Part shown: positions 36,212 through 44,713 of the stretch, in pieces
Layout of the letters: every line of letters begins with the position of its first letter
How positions within the stretch are numbered: position 1 is the first letter of the stretch
DNA from: Nocardioides panacis
GTDB lineage: Bacteria; Actinomycetota; Actinomycetes; Propionibacteriales; Nocardioidaceae
DNA length: 64,000 bases
Assembly: GCF_019039255.1 (NCBI RefSeq)
Contig: NZ_CP077062.1
Span: 930,001-994,000, forward strand
Reading direction: 5' to 3'
The notes under the pieces: generated by a model
Seen by the model: the letters and a program-made list of their open reading frames with translations, nothing else
What the model was told of the DNA's origin: nothing
Database searches by the model: none
Program-made: the position numbers and the translations under genes

Positions 36212-38323
36212 TCAGACGGGGACGGTCGCGAGCTCTTCGATCTCCTCGGAGCTCTCGGTCAGGCTCTTCAGGGCGATGACGCCGGCGGCGCCGACGAGGA
36301 CACCGGCCGCCAGGGCCACCAGGTAGCCCAGGATGTTGCCCACCGCGAAGAGCACGAAGATACCGCCGTGGGGCGCCCGCACGCTGACGTCGAGGGCCAT
36401 CGAGAGACCGCCGGTGACCGCACTGCCGAGCATGATGGCCGGGATGACGCGCAGCGGGTCGGCCGCCGCGAACGGGATCGCGCCCTCGGTGATGAACGAG
36501 GCGCCCAGCAGCCAGGCCGCCTTGCCGTTCTCGCGCTCCGCCGGGGTGAAGAGCTTCGGCCGGACGACGGTGGCGAGGGCCAGGGCGATCGGCGGGACCA
36601 TGCCGGCGAGCATCACCGCGGCCATGATCTTGAGCTGCGGGGCGTCGGAGGCCAGCGCTGCGGCGCCGCCGACCCCGGCCGCCGCGAAGCTGTAGGCGAC
36701 CTTGTTCAGCGGGCCACCCATGTCGAAGGCCATCATCAGCCCGAGGATCACGCCGAGGAGCACGGCGTTGGCGCCGCTCATGCTGTTCAGGCCGTCGGTG
36801 AGACGGGCCATCAGCCAGGCGATCGGCTTGCCGAAGACCACCAGCATCAGGACGCCGGCGACGATCGTGGTGAACAGCGGGATGACCAGCACCGGCATCA
36901 GGCCGCGGGCCCAGCCCGGCACCTTGCGCTGCGCGATCCAGTGGGCGATCACACCGGCGAGCACGCCGCCGACGATGGCGCCCAGGAAGCCGGTCTGCGG
37001 GGTCCCGAACTGCATGACGTCGGAGGCCAGGCCACCCATCACGAAGCCGGGCGCGATGCCGGGCCGGTCGGCGATCGCGAAGGCGATGTAGCCGGCGAGC
37101 GCCGGGATGAAGAACGCGAACGCGGTCTTGCCGAGGACGAAGAAGATCGCCCCGACGTAGGCGAAGAAGCCGGAGTCGAACAGCGCGTGCTTGAGGCCGA
37201 AGTCGGCCGGGTCGGGCAGGTTGGTCAGCGAGTTCTTGGACAGGATGTCCTTGAACGGGCCGACGATCTCGTAGCCGCCGAGCAGGAACGACAGGGCGAT
37301 CAGCAGACCGCCGGCCGCCACGAACGGGATCATGTACGACACGCCGGTCATCAGCACCCGACGGGTGTGCGCACCCCAGGACTCGCCGCCACCGCCACCG
37401 GTGGTGACCGCGGCCCCGGCGCCGCCGCCGGCCGCACCCTCGACGCGCGGGGCGCCCGGGTCGTCGGCGTAGCGCAGCGCCTCGGCGATCATCGAGTCCG
37501 CGTCGTCCATCGGGCGCTTGACCCCGGAGGAGACGAGCGGCTTGCCGGCGAAGCGGGCCCGGTCCCGCACGCCGACGTCGACGGCGAAGATCGCGGCGTC
37601 GGCGCGGGCGATGAGGTCCGGGGCGAGCGGGGTGGAGCCCGCCGACCCCTGGGTCTCGACGGCGATGTCGACGCCGGCGCGGGCGGCGGCGGCCTCGAGG
37701 GCCTCCGCGGCCATGTAGGTGTGCGCGATGCCGGTGGGGCAGGCGGTCACCGCGACGATCGAGCGGCGGGCACCCGGCGCGGCCGGCGCTGCGGACGCGA
37801 CCGGCGCCGCCGTGGGCGCGGGGGCCGGCTTCACCGGGGCCGGGTTGGCGCCGGGCGCGGAGACGACCGCACCGACCAGCTCGACGATCTCCTCGGGGCT
37901 GGACGCGCTGCGCAGGCCGTCGGTGAACTCCTTCTTCACCAGCGCGCGGGCGAGCTGGGTGAGGACCTTGAGGTGGGTGGCGTCGCCCCCGGCCGGAGCG
38001 GCGATCAGGAACGCCAGGTCGGCCGGGCCGTCCTTGGCGCCGAAGTCGGTGCCGGGGGAGAGCCGCGCGAACGCGAGCGTCGGCACGTCCACGTGCTCGG
38101 TGCGGCAGTGCGGGATCGCGATGCCGCCGGGCAGGCCGGTGGCGGAGGTCGACTCGCGGGCGAGCGCGTCCTCGGCGAGGCCGTCGGCGTTGCTGGTGCG
38201 GCCGGCGGCGGCGACCTGACGCGCCAGCGCGCGGATCACCTCGGTCTTGTCACTGCCGAGGGACACGTCCAGGGCGACGAGCCCGGGAGTGATCATCCCC
38301 TGTGACGCGGATGTGTCGGTCAT
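36212..38323 (-). CDS. fruA: Fructose PTS transporter, fused IIA-IIB-IIC
   Basis: A 703-residue enzyme II that imports fructose as fructose 1-phosphate. The IIA domain (about 1-150) has its phosphohistidine in GIAIPHCRTEHVD. A Pro/Ala linker follows. The IIB domain (about 185-280) has its phosphocysteine in VAVTACPTGIAHTYMA. The IIC channel (about 320-690) has GVSYMIPFVAAGGLLIAL and FDMGGPLNKVAYSFA. ATG 38323 is chosen as the start of the IIA domain, seven bases after fruK. The domain order matches actinobacterial FruA. Confidence 0.95.
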   Translation of the reverse strand: MTDTSASQGMITPGLVALDVSLGSDKTEVIRALARQVAAAGRTSNADGLAEDALARESTSATGLPGGIAIPHCRTEHVDVPTLAFARLSPGTDFGAKDGPADLAFLIAAPAGGDATHLKVLTQLARALVKKEFTDGLRSASSPEEIVELVGAVVSAPGANPAPVKPAPAPTAAPVASAAPAAPGARRSIVAVTACPTGIAHTYMAAEALEAAAARAGVDIAVETQGSAGSTPLAPDLIARADAAIFAVDVGVRDRARFAGKPLVSSGVKRPMDDADSMIAEALRYADDPGAPRVEGAAGGGAGAAVTTGGGGGESWGAHTRRVLMTGVSYMIPFVAAGGLLIALSFLLGGYEIVGPFKDILSKNSLTNLPDPADFGLKHALFDSGFFAYVGAIFFVLGKTAFAFFIPALAGYIAFAIADRPGIAPGFVMGGLASDVMQFGTPQTGFLGAIVGGVLAGVIAHWIAQRKVPGWARGLMPVLVIPLFTTIVAGVLMLVVFGKPIAWLMARLTDGLNSMSGANAVLLGVILGLMMAFDMGGPLNKVAYSFAAAGVGGAAALASDAPQLKIMAAVMLAGMVPPIALALATVVRPKLFTPAERENGKAAWLLGASFITEGAIPFAAADPLRVIPAIMLGSAVTGGLSMALDVSVRAPHGGIFVLFAVGNILGYLVALAAGVLVGAAGVIALKSLTESSEEIEELATVPV

Positions 38324-38330
38324 CGTTTCC

Positions 38331-39311
38331 TCAGTTCTCTGTGTGGGCAGCCGGGTGGGACGTGGACGGGACGAGTGCGCGGACCTCGACGAGGTCCGGA
38401 CGGGTGTGCGACGGGGTCGGGATCGTCGTGCCGGGCAGGGCCGCGGCGGCGCTGCCGTAGGCGACGGCAAGACGGAGGCGCTCGGCGGGCTCGAGGCCGC
38501 GCAGCGCGCCCAGGACGTAGCCGAACAGGCTGGAGTCGCCGGCGCCGACGGTGCTGACGACGGTGGTCGGCGGGGGCACGGCGTGCCAGGCGCCGTCGGC
38601 GGTGACCAGGACCGCGCCGGACCCGCCGAGCGTGGCCAGCACCGCCTCGACGCCGCGCCCCACGAGCAGGGCGGCGGCCCGGGCGGCGGCGGCCGGGTCG
38701 GCCTCGATCGCGTCGGCGTCCCCGCCTGTGAGCGAGGCGAGCTCCTCGCCGTTGGGCTTCATCAGGTGCGGCGACTGCTGTTCCAGGCCGGCGGCCAGGG
38801 CGACGAGAGGTCCGCCCGAGGTGTCCACGGCGATCCGGGCCGGGGTGCCGCGCAGGGCGCCCACCAGCTCGGCGTACCAGGACTCCGGCGCACCGGGCGG
38901 CAGGGAGCCGGCGAGCACCACCCAGGAGGCCTGCCGGGCCCGCTGGGTGACCGCGTCGGCGAGCCGGTCGAGGTCGGCGCGGGTGACCTCGGCGCCGGGG
39001 GTGTTGATCTTGGTGGTGGTGCCGTCCGGCTCGGTCAGCGTGAGGTTGACGCGTACGGCGCCGGCGGGCTGCTCGGGCCGGCAGTCGATCCCGTCGCGGA
39101 GCAGCTCGACCACGAACGGGTCGTCCTTGTGCGCCGGGAGCACCGCGATCGTGGGCACGTTGGCGGCGACCGCGGCGCGGGAGATGTTCACGCCCTTGCC
39201 GCCGGCCTGCGCGGTCACCGACTCCGCACGCAGCACCGCGCCGCGGACCAGCTCGCCGGCCAGCGAGACGGTCCGGTCGATGCTCGGGTTGGGGGTCAGG
39301 GTGACGATCAC
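38331..39311 (-). CDS. fruK: 1-phosphofructokinase (PfkB family)
   Basis: A 326-residue kinase that converts fructose 1-phosphate to fructose 1,6-bisphosphate. It begins VIVTLTPNPSIDRTVSL and has QAGGKGVNISRA, LAGSLPPGAPESWY, and the catalytic VSTVGAGDSSLFGYV. GTG 39311 lies in a GTGA overlap with the end of the deoR gene. With FruA it forms the complete fructose entry route. Confidence 0.95.
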   Translation of the reverse strand: MIVTLTPNPSIDRTVSLAGELVRGAVLRAESVTAQAGGKGVNISRAAVAANVPTIAVLPAHKDDPFVVELLRDGIDCRPEQPAGAVRVNLTLTEPDGTTTKINTPGAEVTRADLDRLADAVTQRARQASWVVLAGSLPPGAPESWYAELVGALRGTPARIAVDTSGGPLVALAAGLEQQSPHLMKPNGEELASLTGGDADAIEADPAAAARAAALLVGRGVEAVLATLGGSGAVLVTADGAWHAVPPPTTVVSTVGAGDSSLFGYVLGALRGLEPAERLRLAVAYGSAAAALPGTTIPTPSHTRPDLVEVRALVPSTSHPAAHTEN

Positions 39312-40076
39312 GCGACCACGACCTCGACGTCGAGACGCTCCAGCGCGGCCCGGTCGGCGTCGCTGATGCCCGCGTCGGTGACCACCACGTCGATGTCGGC
39401 GACCCGGGCGAACCGGACCAGGTGCTCCTGGCCGATCTTGGAGGAGTCGACGAGGACCACGACCTGGTGGGCGGCGCCGACCATCGCGCGCTTGGCGGCG
39501 GCCTCGGTGGGGTCGGGGGTGCTCAGGCCGTGGGTCTCGGAGAGCCCGTTGGTGCCGACGAACGCGACGTCCACCTTGAGCACGCCGAGCGCGGCCACGG
39601 TGTCGTCGCCGACGGCGGCATGGGTGGTCGAGCGCACCCGGCCGGGGAGCAGGTGCAGGTCCACGCTGGGGGAGCCGGCCAGCCGCGAGGCGATGGGGAC
39701 GGCGTTGGTGACCACGGTCAGCTGCAGGTCGCGGGGGATCATCATCGCCAGCCGGGCGGTGGTGGTGCCGGCGTCGAGCAGGACGCTGCCGCCGGTGGCC
39801 GGGAGCAGCGACACCGCGCGCTTGGCGATCCGGTCCTTCTCGTCCGCGTGGGCGAGGTCGCGGTCGCCGACCTTCGCCTCGAGGGCGCTGAGCGCCGCGG
39901 CCGGGACCGCGCCCCCCGTGCACCCGCCGCAGGATCCCGGCCCGCTCCAGGACGGAGAGGTCGCGCCGCACCGTCTCGGTGGTCACGGCGTACTCACTGG
40001 CCAAGGCGTTCACCGAGAGCCGGCCGCGCTGGGCGACCAGGTCGGCGATGGCCTGCTGGCGTTCCTCGGCGTACAC
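39308..40076 (-). CDS. DeoR-family regulator of the fructose operon (frameshift in G run)
   Basis: A FruR-like DeoR repressor, 255 residues when corrected. GTG 40076 is preceded by AGGAGG. The helix-turn-helix is ALASEYAVTTETVRRDLSVL. The frame is lost in a six-base run (39912-39917) after RVHGG. One base removed gives AVPAAALSALEAKVGDRD and the sugar-phosphate sensing domain with GGSVLLDAGTTTARLA and LVDSSKIGQEHLVRFA. It probably senses fructose 1-phosphate and represses from the operator at 40101-40126. Confidence 0.88.
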
Positions 40077-40100
40077 CGAGCCTCCTGGGGGTGGGGACGA

Positions 40101-40126
40101 GTGAAACTTTGTATGTGTTGTTTTAC
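40101..40126. promoter_or_regulatory. Candidate DeoR operator in the divergent fru-ptsI gap
   Basis: GTGAAAC (40101-40107) and GTTTTAC (40120-40126) form an inverted repeat with one mismatch and a 12-base AT-rich spacer, in an otherwise GC-rich region. The position between the deoR-fru operon and the enzyme I gene suits a site that controls both. Confidence 0.45.
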
Positions 40127-40137
40127 GCCCGGATCTG

Positions 40138-40167
40138 TTGACTGTCAAGTGTGACGCAGCATACGCT
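40138..40167 (+). promoter_or_regulatory. Promoter for ptsI (TTGACT ... TACGCT), leaderless
   Basis: TTGACT (40138-40143) and TACGCT (40162-40167) are 18 bases apart. The -10 ends six bases before ATG 40174, predicting a leaderless enzyme I transcript. Confidence 0.55.
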
Positions 40168-40173
40168 CGGGGC

Positions 40174-41853
40174 ATGTCACCGACCTCCTCCCTGTCCGGC
40201 ACACCTGTCGTGCCCGGCGTCGCCTACGCGCCCGCCGTGATCGCCACCGTCTCGGTCTCCCCGACGGCCGTCGCGGCCTTCGAGCAGGCCGGCTTCCCCG
40301 ACGCGGAGAGCGCGCTCGCGGCGTACGACGACGCCGCCGCCGCCACCGCCGAGGGCCTCGCCGCCCGGGCCGCGCACACGAGCGGCGCGGCCGCCGAGGT
40401 GCTCACCGCCACCGCCGGGCTGGCCAAGGACAAGGGGCTGCGCGCGGCGGTGAAGAAGCGGCTGGCGGCGGGCGACCCGCTGCTCACCGCGTTCGGTGCG
40501 GCCGTCGACCAGTTCGCCGGCGTCTTCACCTCGATGGGCGGCCTGATGGCCGAGCGGGTCACCGACCTGCACGACATCCAGCGCCGGGTCACCGCGCGGC
40601 TGGTCGGGGAGCCGGAGCCGGGGGTCCCGGAGCCCGACGAGCCCTCCGTGCTGGTCGCCGAGGACCTCGCGCCCGCGGACACCGCCGGGCTGGACGCCCG
40701 CACGGTGGTCGCCCTGGTCACCGAGAAGGGCGGGCCCACCAGCCACACCGCGATCATCGCCCGGCAGCTCGGGATCCCCTGCGTGGTCGGGGTGTCCGGG
40801 CTGTCGGCCGTGCGCGGCGGCACCCGCCTGCTCGTCGACGGTACGACGGGCGAGATCACGCTCGAGCCCGACGAGCAGAAGGCGTCGCGGCTGGTCGCCG
40901 ACGCCCGGGCGGGGCGCGAGGCCCTGGACCGCTGGACCGGACCGGGCCGCACGGCCGACGGCACGCCGGTGAAGCTGCTCGCGAACGTCGCCGACGGGGC
41001 GTCCGCGACGTCCGCGGCTGCCGGGCCGGTGGAGGGCGTCGGGCTGTTCCGCACCGAGCTGTGCTTCCTGAACCGCAAGGACGAGCCGAGCGCCGAGGAG
41101 CAGGCCGACATCTACTCCGGGGTGCTCGGACCGTTCGGCGGCGACCGCTACGTCGTGGTCCGCACCCTGGACGCCGGGTCCGACAAGCCGATCGCGTTCG
41201 CCACCCACGAGGGGGAGGAGAACCCCGCCCTCGGTGTGCGCGGCCTGCGGCTGTCGTTCGACAACCCGGGCCTGCTCGAGCGCCAGCTCGCGGGCATCGC
41301 GGCCGCCGCCGAGCGCACCGGCACCGAGACCTGGGTGATGGCACCGATGGTCGCGACCGTCGCCGAGGCCGCGGAGTTCGCCGGCCAGGTCCGCGCGCAC
41401 GGCCTGAAGGCGGGGGTGATGGTGGAGATCCCGAGTGCCGCGCTGCTGGCGCACCAGATGCTCGAGGTCGTCGACTTCCTGTCCATTGGCACCAACGACC
41501 TGACCCAGTACACGATGGCCGCCGACCGGATGGCCACCGACCTCGCGCACCTCACCGACGCCTGGCAGCCGGCGGTCCTGCAGCTGATCGCGATCACCGC
41601 CGAGGCCGGGAAGATCGCCGGCAAGTCGGTCGGCGTCTGCGGCGAGGCGGCGGCCGACCCGATGCTGGCGGCCGCCCTGGTGGGCATGGGCATCACCTCG
41701 CTGTCGATGGCGCTGGCCGCCGTACGACCGGTGGGGGCGCAGCTCGCCGCGGTCACCATGGACACCTGCGAGCGGGCCGCCGAGGCCGCGCTCGGCGCCG
41801 TCGACCCGCGGGCCGCACGGGTCGCGGTGCGGGCGGTGCTCAGCGCCGGCTGA
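40174..41853 (+). CDS. ptsI: PTS enzyme I (phosphoenolpyruvate-protein phosphotransferase)
   Basis: A 559-residue enzyme that starts the PTS phosphorelay by taking phosphate from PEP and giving it to HPr. The N-terminal helical HPr-binding domain is divergent and Ala-rich. The phosphohistidine lies in GGPTSHTAIIARQLGIPCVVG. The PEP-binding barrel has GVGLFRTELCFL, GVRGLRLSF, MVATVAEAAEF and FLSIGTNDLTQYTMAADR. The cysteine in SVGVCGEAAADP is the family general acid. It is divergent from the fructose operon. Confidence 0.95.
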   Translation: MSPTSSLSGTPVVPGVAYAPAVIATVSVSPTAVAAFEQAGFPDAESALAAYDDAAAATAEGLAARAAHTSGAAAEVLTATAGLAKDKGLRAAVKKRLAAGDPLLTAFGAAVDQFAGVFTSMGGLMAERVTDLHDIQRRVTARLVGEPEPGVPEPDEPSVLVAEDLAPADTAGLDARTVVALVTEKGGPTSHTAIIARQLGIPCVVGVSGLSAVRGGTRLLVDGTTGEITLEPDEQKASRLVADARAGREALDRWTGPGRTADGTPVKLLANVADGASATSAAAGPVEGVGLFRTELCFLNRKDEPSAEEQADIYSGVLGPFGGDRYVVVRTLDAGSDKPIAFATHEGEENPALGVRGLRLSFDNPGLLERQLAGIAAAAERTGTETWVMAPMVATVAEAAEFAGQVRAHGLKAGVMVEIPSAALLAHQMLEVVDFLSIGTNDLTQYTMAADRMATDLAHLTDAWQPAVLQLIAITAEAGKIAGKSVGVCGEAAADPMLAAALVGMGITSLSMALAAVRPVGAQLAAVTMDTCERAAEAALGAVDPRAARVAVRAVLSAG

Positions 41854-43942
41854 CCGTCACCGGCACCCCGGAGAGCACGGCGTTGCCGCTGACGTCGAGG
41901 ACCGAGGGGTCGGTCAGGTCGTTCATCGACGCGCCCGGCAGCTCGACGGCGTGCGCCAGCCGGACGCCGCGCTGCCGGTGGCCGTAGCCGTGCGGCAGGC
42001 TCACCACGCCCGGCATCATGTCCGTGCTGGCCTGCACCTCGACGTCGACCTCGCCGACCGCCGAGGCGACGCGGACCACGGTCCCGTCGGGGATCGCGCG
42101 CTCGGACAGGTCGTCGGGGTGCATGAGCAGCTGGTGGCGCGCCCGGCCCTTCGTGAGCCGCGGGGTGTTGTGCATCCAGGAGTTGTTGTCGCGCTGGTGC
42201 CGGCGCCCGACCAGCAGCAGGCCGCCCGAGCCCGCCGGGGACGCGTCGAGCCGGACCAGGTCGTCGAGGACCTGGGGCGGCGCGGCCACCACCCGGTGGC
42301 CGGGGGTCATCAGCCGCTCGGGCAGGCACGGCTCGAGCGGCCCCAGGTCGACCGGGCCCCGGCGCAGCCTGGCCACCGAGAGCCGGGCCCGGTCGGTGCG
42401 CAGCAGCAGGTCGATGGTCCGGGTGGGGGAGACCCGCATCCGCGCCTGCTGCAGCAGCCGGCGCTTGAGCGGACGCTTCGCGGCGAGGCGCCGCTGGGTG
42501 CGCAGCACGATCTCGCGGTAGATCTCCCAGTCGTGCAGCGCGCCCTCCGGCTTGTCGAACAGCGCGGGGGTGAACCGGGCGGTGTTGCGGACCGCGAGGA
42601 CGTGGAAGACCAGGTCGTAGTGGTCGCGCTCGAGCGCCGAGGTCGGCGGCAGGATCACGTCGGCGTGCCGGGTGGTCTCGTTGACGTAGAGGTCGACCGC
42701 CGCCACGAAGTCCAGGCCGGCGATCGCCTCGCCGAGCCGCTTGCCGTCGGGGGTGGAAGACACCGGGTTGCCGGCCACCGTCAGCAGCGCCCGCACCTGG
42801 CCCTCGCCCGGCGTGAGGATCTCGTCGGCCAGCGTCGCGACCGGCAGCTCGCCGCCGAACTCGGGCAGGCCGCGGACCCGGCTGCGCCACAGGTCGTGGT
42901 GGCCGCGGCCGACCAGCCCGCGCCCCACGGCGTCCACCGCCGGCCGGGTGAGCATCACGCCGCCGGGCCGGTCCAGGTTGCCGGTGACGAGGTTCAGCAG
43001 CTGCACCGCCCAGGTCGCGACCAGGCCGAACTCCTGGGTCGACACCCCGACCCGGCCGTAGACCGCCGCCGACTCCGCGGCCGCGAGCTCCCGCGCCAGG
43101 CGTCGTACGACGTCCGCGCCGACGCCGCTGGCCGTCTCGGCCCGCTCGGGGGTGAACGGCAGCACCGCGGCGCGGACCGCGTCGAGCCCGTCGACGTAGG
43201 ACGGCGGCGTGGTCAGCCCCTCCTCGAACAGCACGTGCAGCATCGCGAGCAGCACGAACGCGTCGGTGCCCGGGCGCACGAAGTGGTGCTGGTGCCCGGC
43301 CTTGGCGGTCTCCGTGCGGCGCGGGTCGACCACGACCATCCGGCCGCCGCGGGCCTTCAGCTCGCGCAGCCGGGCCGGGAAGTCCGGCACGGTCATCAGG
43401 CTGCCGTTGGAGGCCATCGGGTTCGCGCCGAACACCAGGAAGTGCGCGGTGCGGTCGAGGTCGGGCACCGGCAGCATCAGCTGGTGGCCGTACATCAGGT
43501 AGGCCAGCATCTGCGCCGGCAGCTGGTCGACGGAGGTGGCGCTGTACTTGTTGCGGGTGCGGAAGGACTTCACCATCGCGGTGCCGTGCGTCATCGAGCC
43601 GAGGCTGTGCACGTTGGGGTTGCCGAGGTAGAGCGCCAGCGCGTCGCGTCCGTGCTCGTTCACGGCCCGCGCCAGGTTTTCGGCGACCAGGTCGAGCGCC
43701 TCGTCCCAGGAGACCTCGTGCCACTCCTCGCCGACCCGGCGGACCGGGCGGCGCAGCCGGTCGGGGTCCTCGTGCACGTCCTGCAGCGCGACCGCCTTGG
43801 GGCAGATGTGCCCCCGCGACAGCGGGTCGTCGGGGTTGCCCCGCACGTCGGTGACCCGGCGCCCGCCGGGCCCGTCGTCGAGCGTGAAGACCAGCCCGCA
43901 GATCGCCTCGCACAGGTTGCACACGCCCAGCTTCTGCTCCAT
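41840..43942 (-). CDS. Molybdopterin-dependent oxidoreductase, [4Fe-4S]-containing
   Basis: A 700-residue DMSO-reductase-family protein. The N-terminal cluster motif is CNLCEAICGLVF with the fourth cysteine in GHICPKA. Bis-MGD binding regions follow (LGNPNVHSLGSM, VFGANPMASNG, VVDPRRTETA, LTVAGNPVSS) and the C-terminal molybdopterin-binding domain has SWMHNTPRL and LPHGYGH. No Tat signal is present, so it is cytoplasmic, like formate-dehydrogenase or assimilatory-type members. No partner subunit is adjacent, so electron carrier and substrate are open. The 3' end overlaps the end of ptsI by 14 bases (convergent). Confidence 0.88.
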   Translation of the reverse strand: MEQKLGVCNLCEAICGLVFTLDDGPGGRRVTDVRGNPDDPLSRGHICPKAVALQDVHEDPDRLRRPVRRVGEEWHEVSWDEALDLVAENLARAVNEHGRDALALYLGNPNVHSLGSMTHGTAMVKSFRTRNKYSATSVDQLPAQMLAYLMYGHQLMLPVPDLDRTAHFLVFGANPMASNGSLMTVPDFPARLRELKARGGRMVVVDPRRTETAKAGHQHHFVRPGTDAFVLLAMLHVLFEEGLTTPPSYVDGLDAVRAAVLPFTPERAETASGVGADVVRRLARELAAAESAAVYGRVGVSTQEFGLVATWAVQLLNLVTGNLDRPGGVMLTRPAVDAVGRGLVGRGHHDLWRSRVRGLPEFGGELPVATLADEILTPGEGQVRALLTVAGNPVSSTPDGKRLGEAIAGLDFVAAVDLYVNETTRHADVILPPTSALERDHYDLVFHVLAVRNTARFTPALFDKPEGALHDWEIYREIVLRTQRRLAAKRPLKRRLLQQARMRVSPTRTIDLLLRTDRARLSVARLRRGPVDLGPLEPCLPERLMTPGHRVVAAPPQVLDDLVRLDASPAGSGGLLLVGRRHQRDNNSWMHNTPRLTKGRARHQLLMHPDDLSERAIPDGTVVRVASAVGEVDVEVQASTDMMPGVVSLPHGYGHRQRGVRLAHAVELPGASMNDLTDPSVLDVSGNAVLSGVPVTVSRR

Positions 43943-44008
43943 CCGGGCATCCTCGCAGACCCCGCCGACCGGTCGTCGTACCGTCGGGGGAGCTGGCCCC
44001 CCGGCCGA

Positions 44009-44038
44009 TTCGGAGAAACCGCGCCCCCCGCTGATAAT
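44009..44038 (+). promoter_or_regulatory. Candidate promoter for rpsO (TTCGGA ... GATAAT)
   Basis: TTCGGA (44009-44014) and GATAAT (44033-44038) are 18 bases apart, giving a leader of about 120 bases before rpsO, long enough for S15 autoregulation. Confidence 0.4.
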
Positions 44039-44165
44039 CTGGGACGGTTGCCCGAGCGTGAGCTCCGGGCGACGGTCAACGCCGTGAAACGGCCGCGGAT
44101 CGAGAGTGCCCGGGTGAACAGGCCCCGGCGCGCCGCGCAACGACATGAACCGAGAGGAGCTGCGC

Positions 44166-44441
44166 GTGTCCACTGGCACCGATGCAGAGACCAAGAAGAA
44201 GATCATCGCCGACTACGGCACCGGCGCGAACGACACGGGGTCGCCCGAGGTCCAGGTCGCCCTGCTGACGCACCGCATCAGCCACCTGACCGAGCACCTC
44301 AAGGAGCACAAGCACGACCACCACAGCCGTCGTGGCCTGCTGCTGCTCGTCGGTCAGCGTCGCCGCCTCCTGAACTACATGCAGAAGGAAGACATCAACC
44401 GCTACCGCTCGATCATCGAGCGGCTCGGCCTGCGCCGATGA
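44166..44441 (+). CDS. rpsO: 30S ribosomal protein S15
   Basis: A 91-residue ribosomal protein that binds 16S rRNA early in 30S assembly. It has [40 protein letters not shown], and [18 protein letters not shown], the family signature. GTG 44166 follows GAGAGGAG. The rpsO-pnp order is conserved across bacteria. Confidence 0.97.
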   Translation: MSTGTDAETKKKIIADYGTGANDTGSPEVQVALLTHRISHLTEHLKEHKHDHHSRRGLLLLVGQRRRLLNYMQKEDINRYRSIIERLGLRR

Positions 44442-44446
44442 GCCTC

Positions 44447-44477
44447 GGGGCGATCTCCCACACCGGGAGGTCGCCCC
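44447..44477 (+). terminator. Strong hairpin terminator after rpsO
   Basis: GGGGCGATCTCCC (44447-44459) pairs with GGGAGGTCGCCCC (44465-44477) over 13 bases with a single G-T wobble and a five-base loop, directly after the rpsO stop. A TGCTTCG tract follows. Confidence 0.75.
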
Positions 44478-44503
44478 TGCTTCGTCTCCGGCGGGCCCGC
44501 GAC

Positions 44504-44713
44504 TAGGGTCTGGTCCGGAGCAGCACAACTGAAAACTCACCCACTGGAGCGACCGCGGACGTCCTGCCCGGTCCTCGGTAGTGGCCTTCGGGGTCGCGAC
44601 GCGCACCATGCAGCCGTCGACCCGCGGGCCTCGATCGAAGACCGGCACCCTGTTTCAAGACGCGGAAGGGCGCCCTCGCGTGAATCGCTCCGCGAGACAG
44701 AAAGGGGACCCCT
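44504..44713 (+). promoter_or_regulatory. Promoter and structured 200-base leader of pnp
   Basis: TAGGGT (44504-44509) after the rpsO terminator would start a transcript with a leader of about 200 bases and no open frame of note. Near its end CTCGCG (44675-44680) pairs with CGCGAG (44691-44696) just before the AAAGGGG ribosome site. E. coli pnp is autoregulated through its leader; the same may hold here. Confidence 0.4.
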
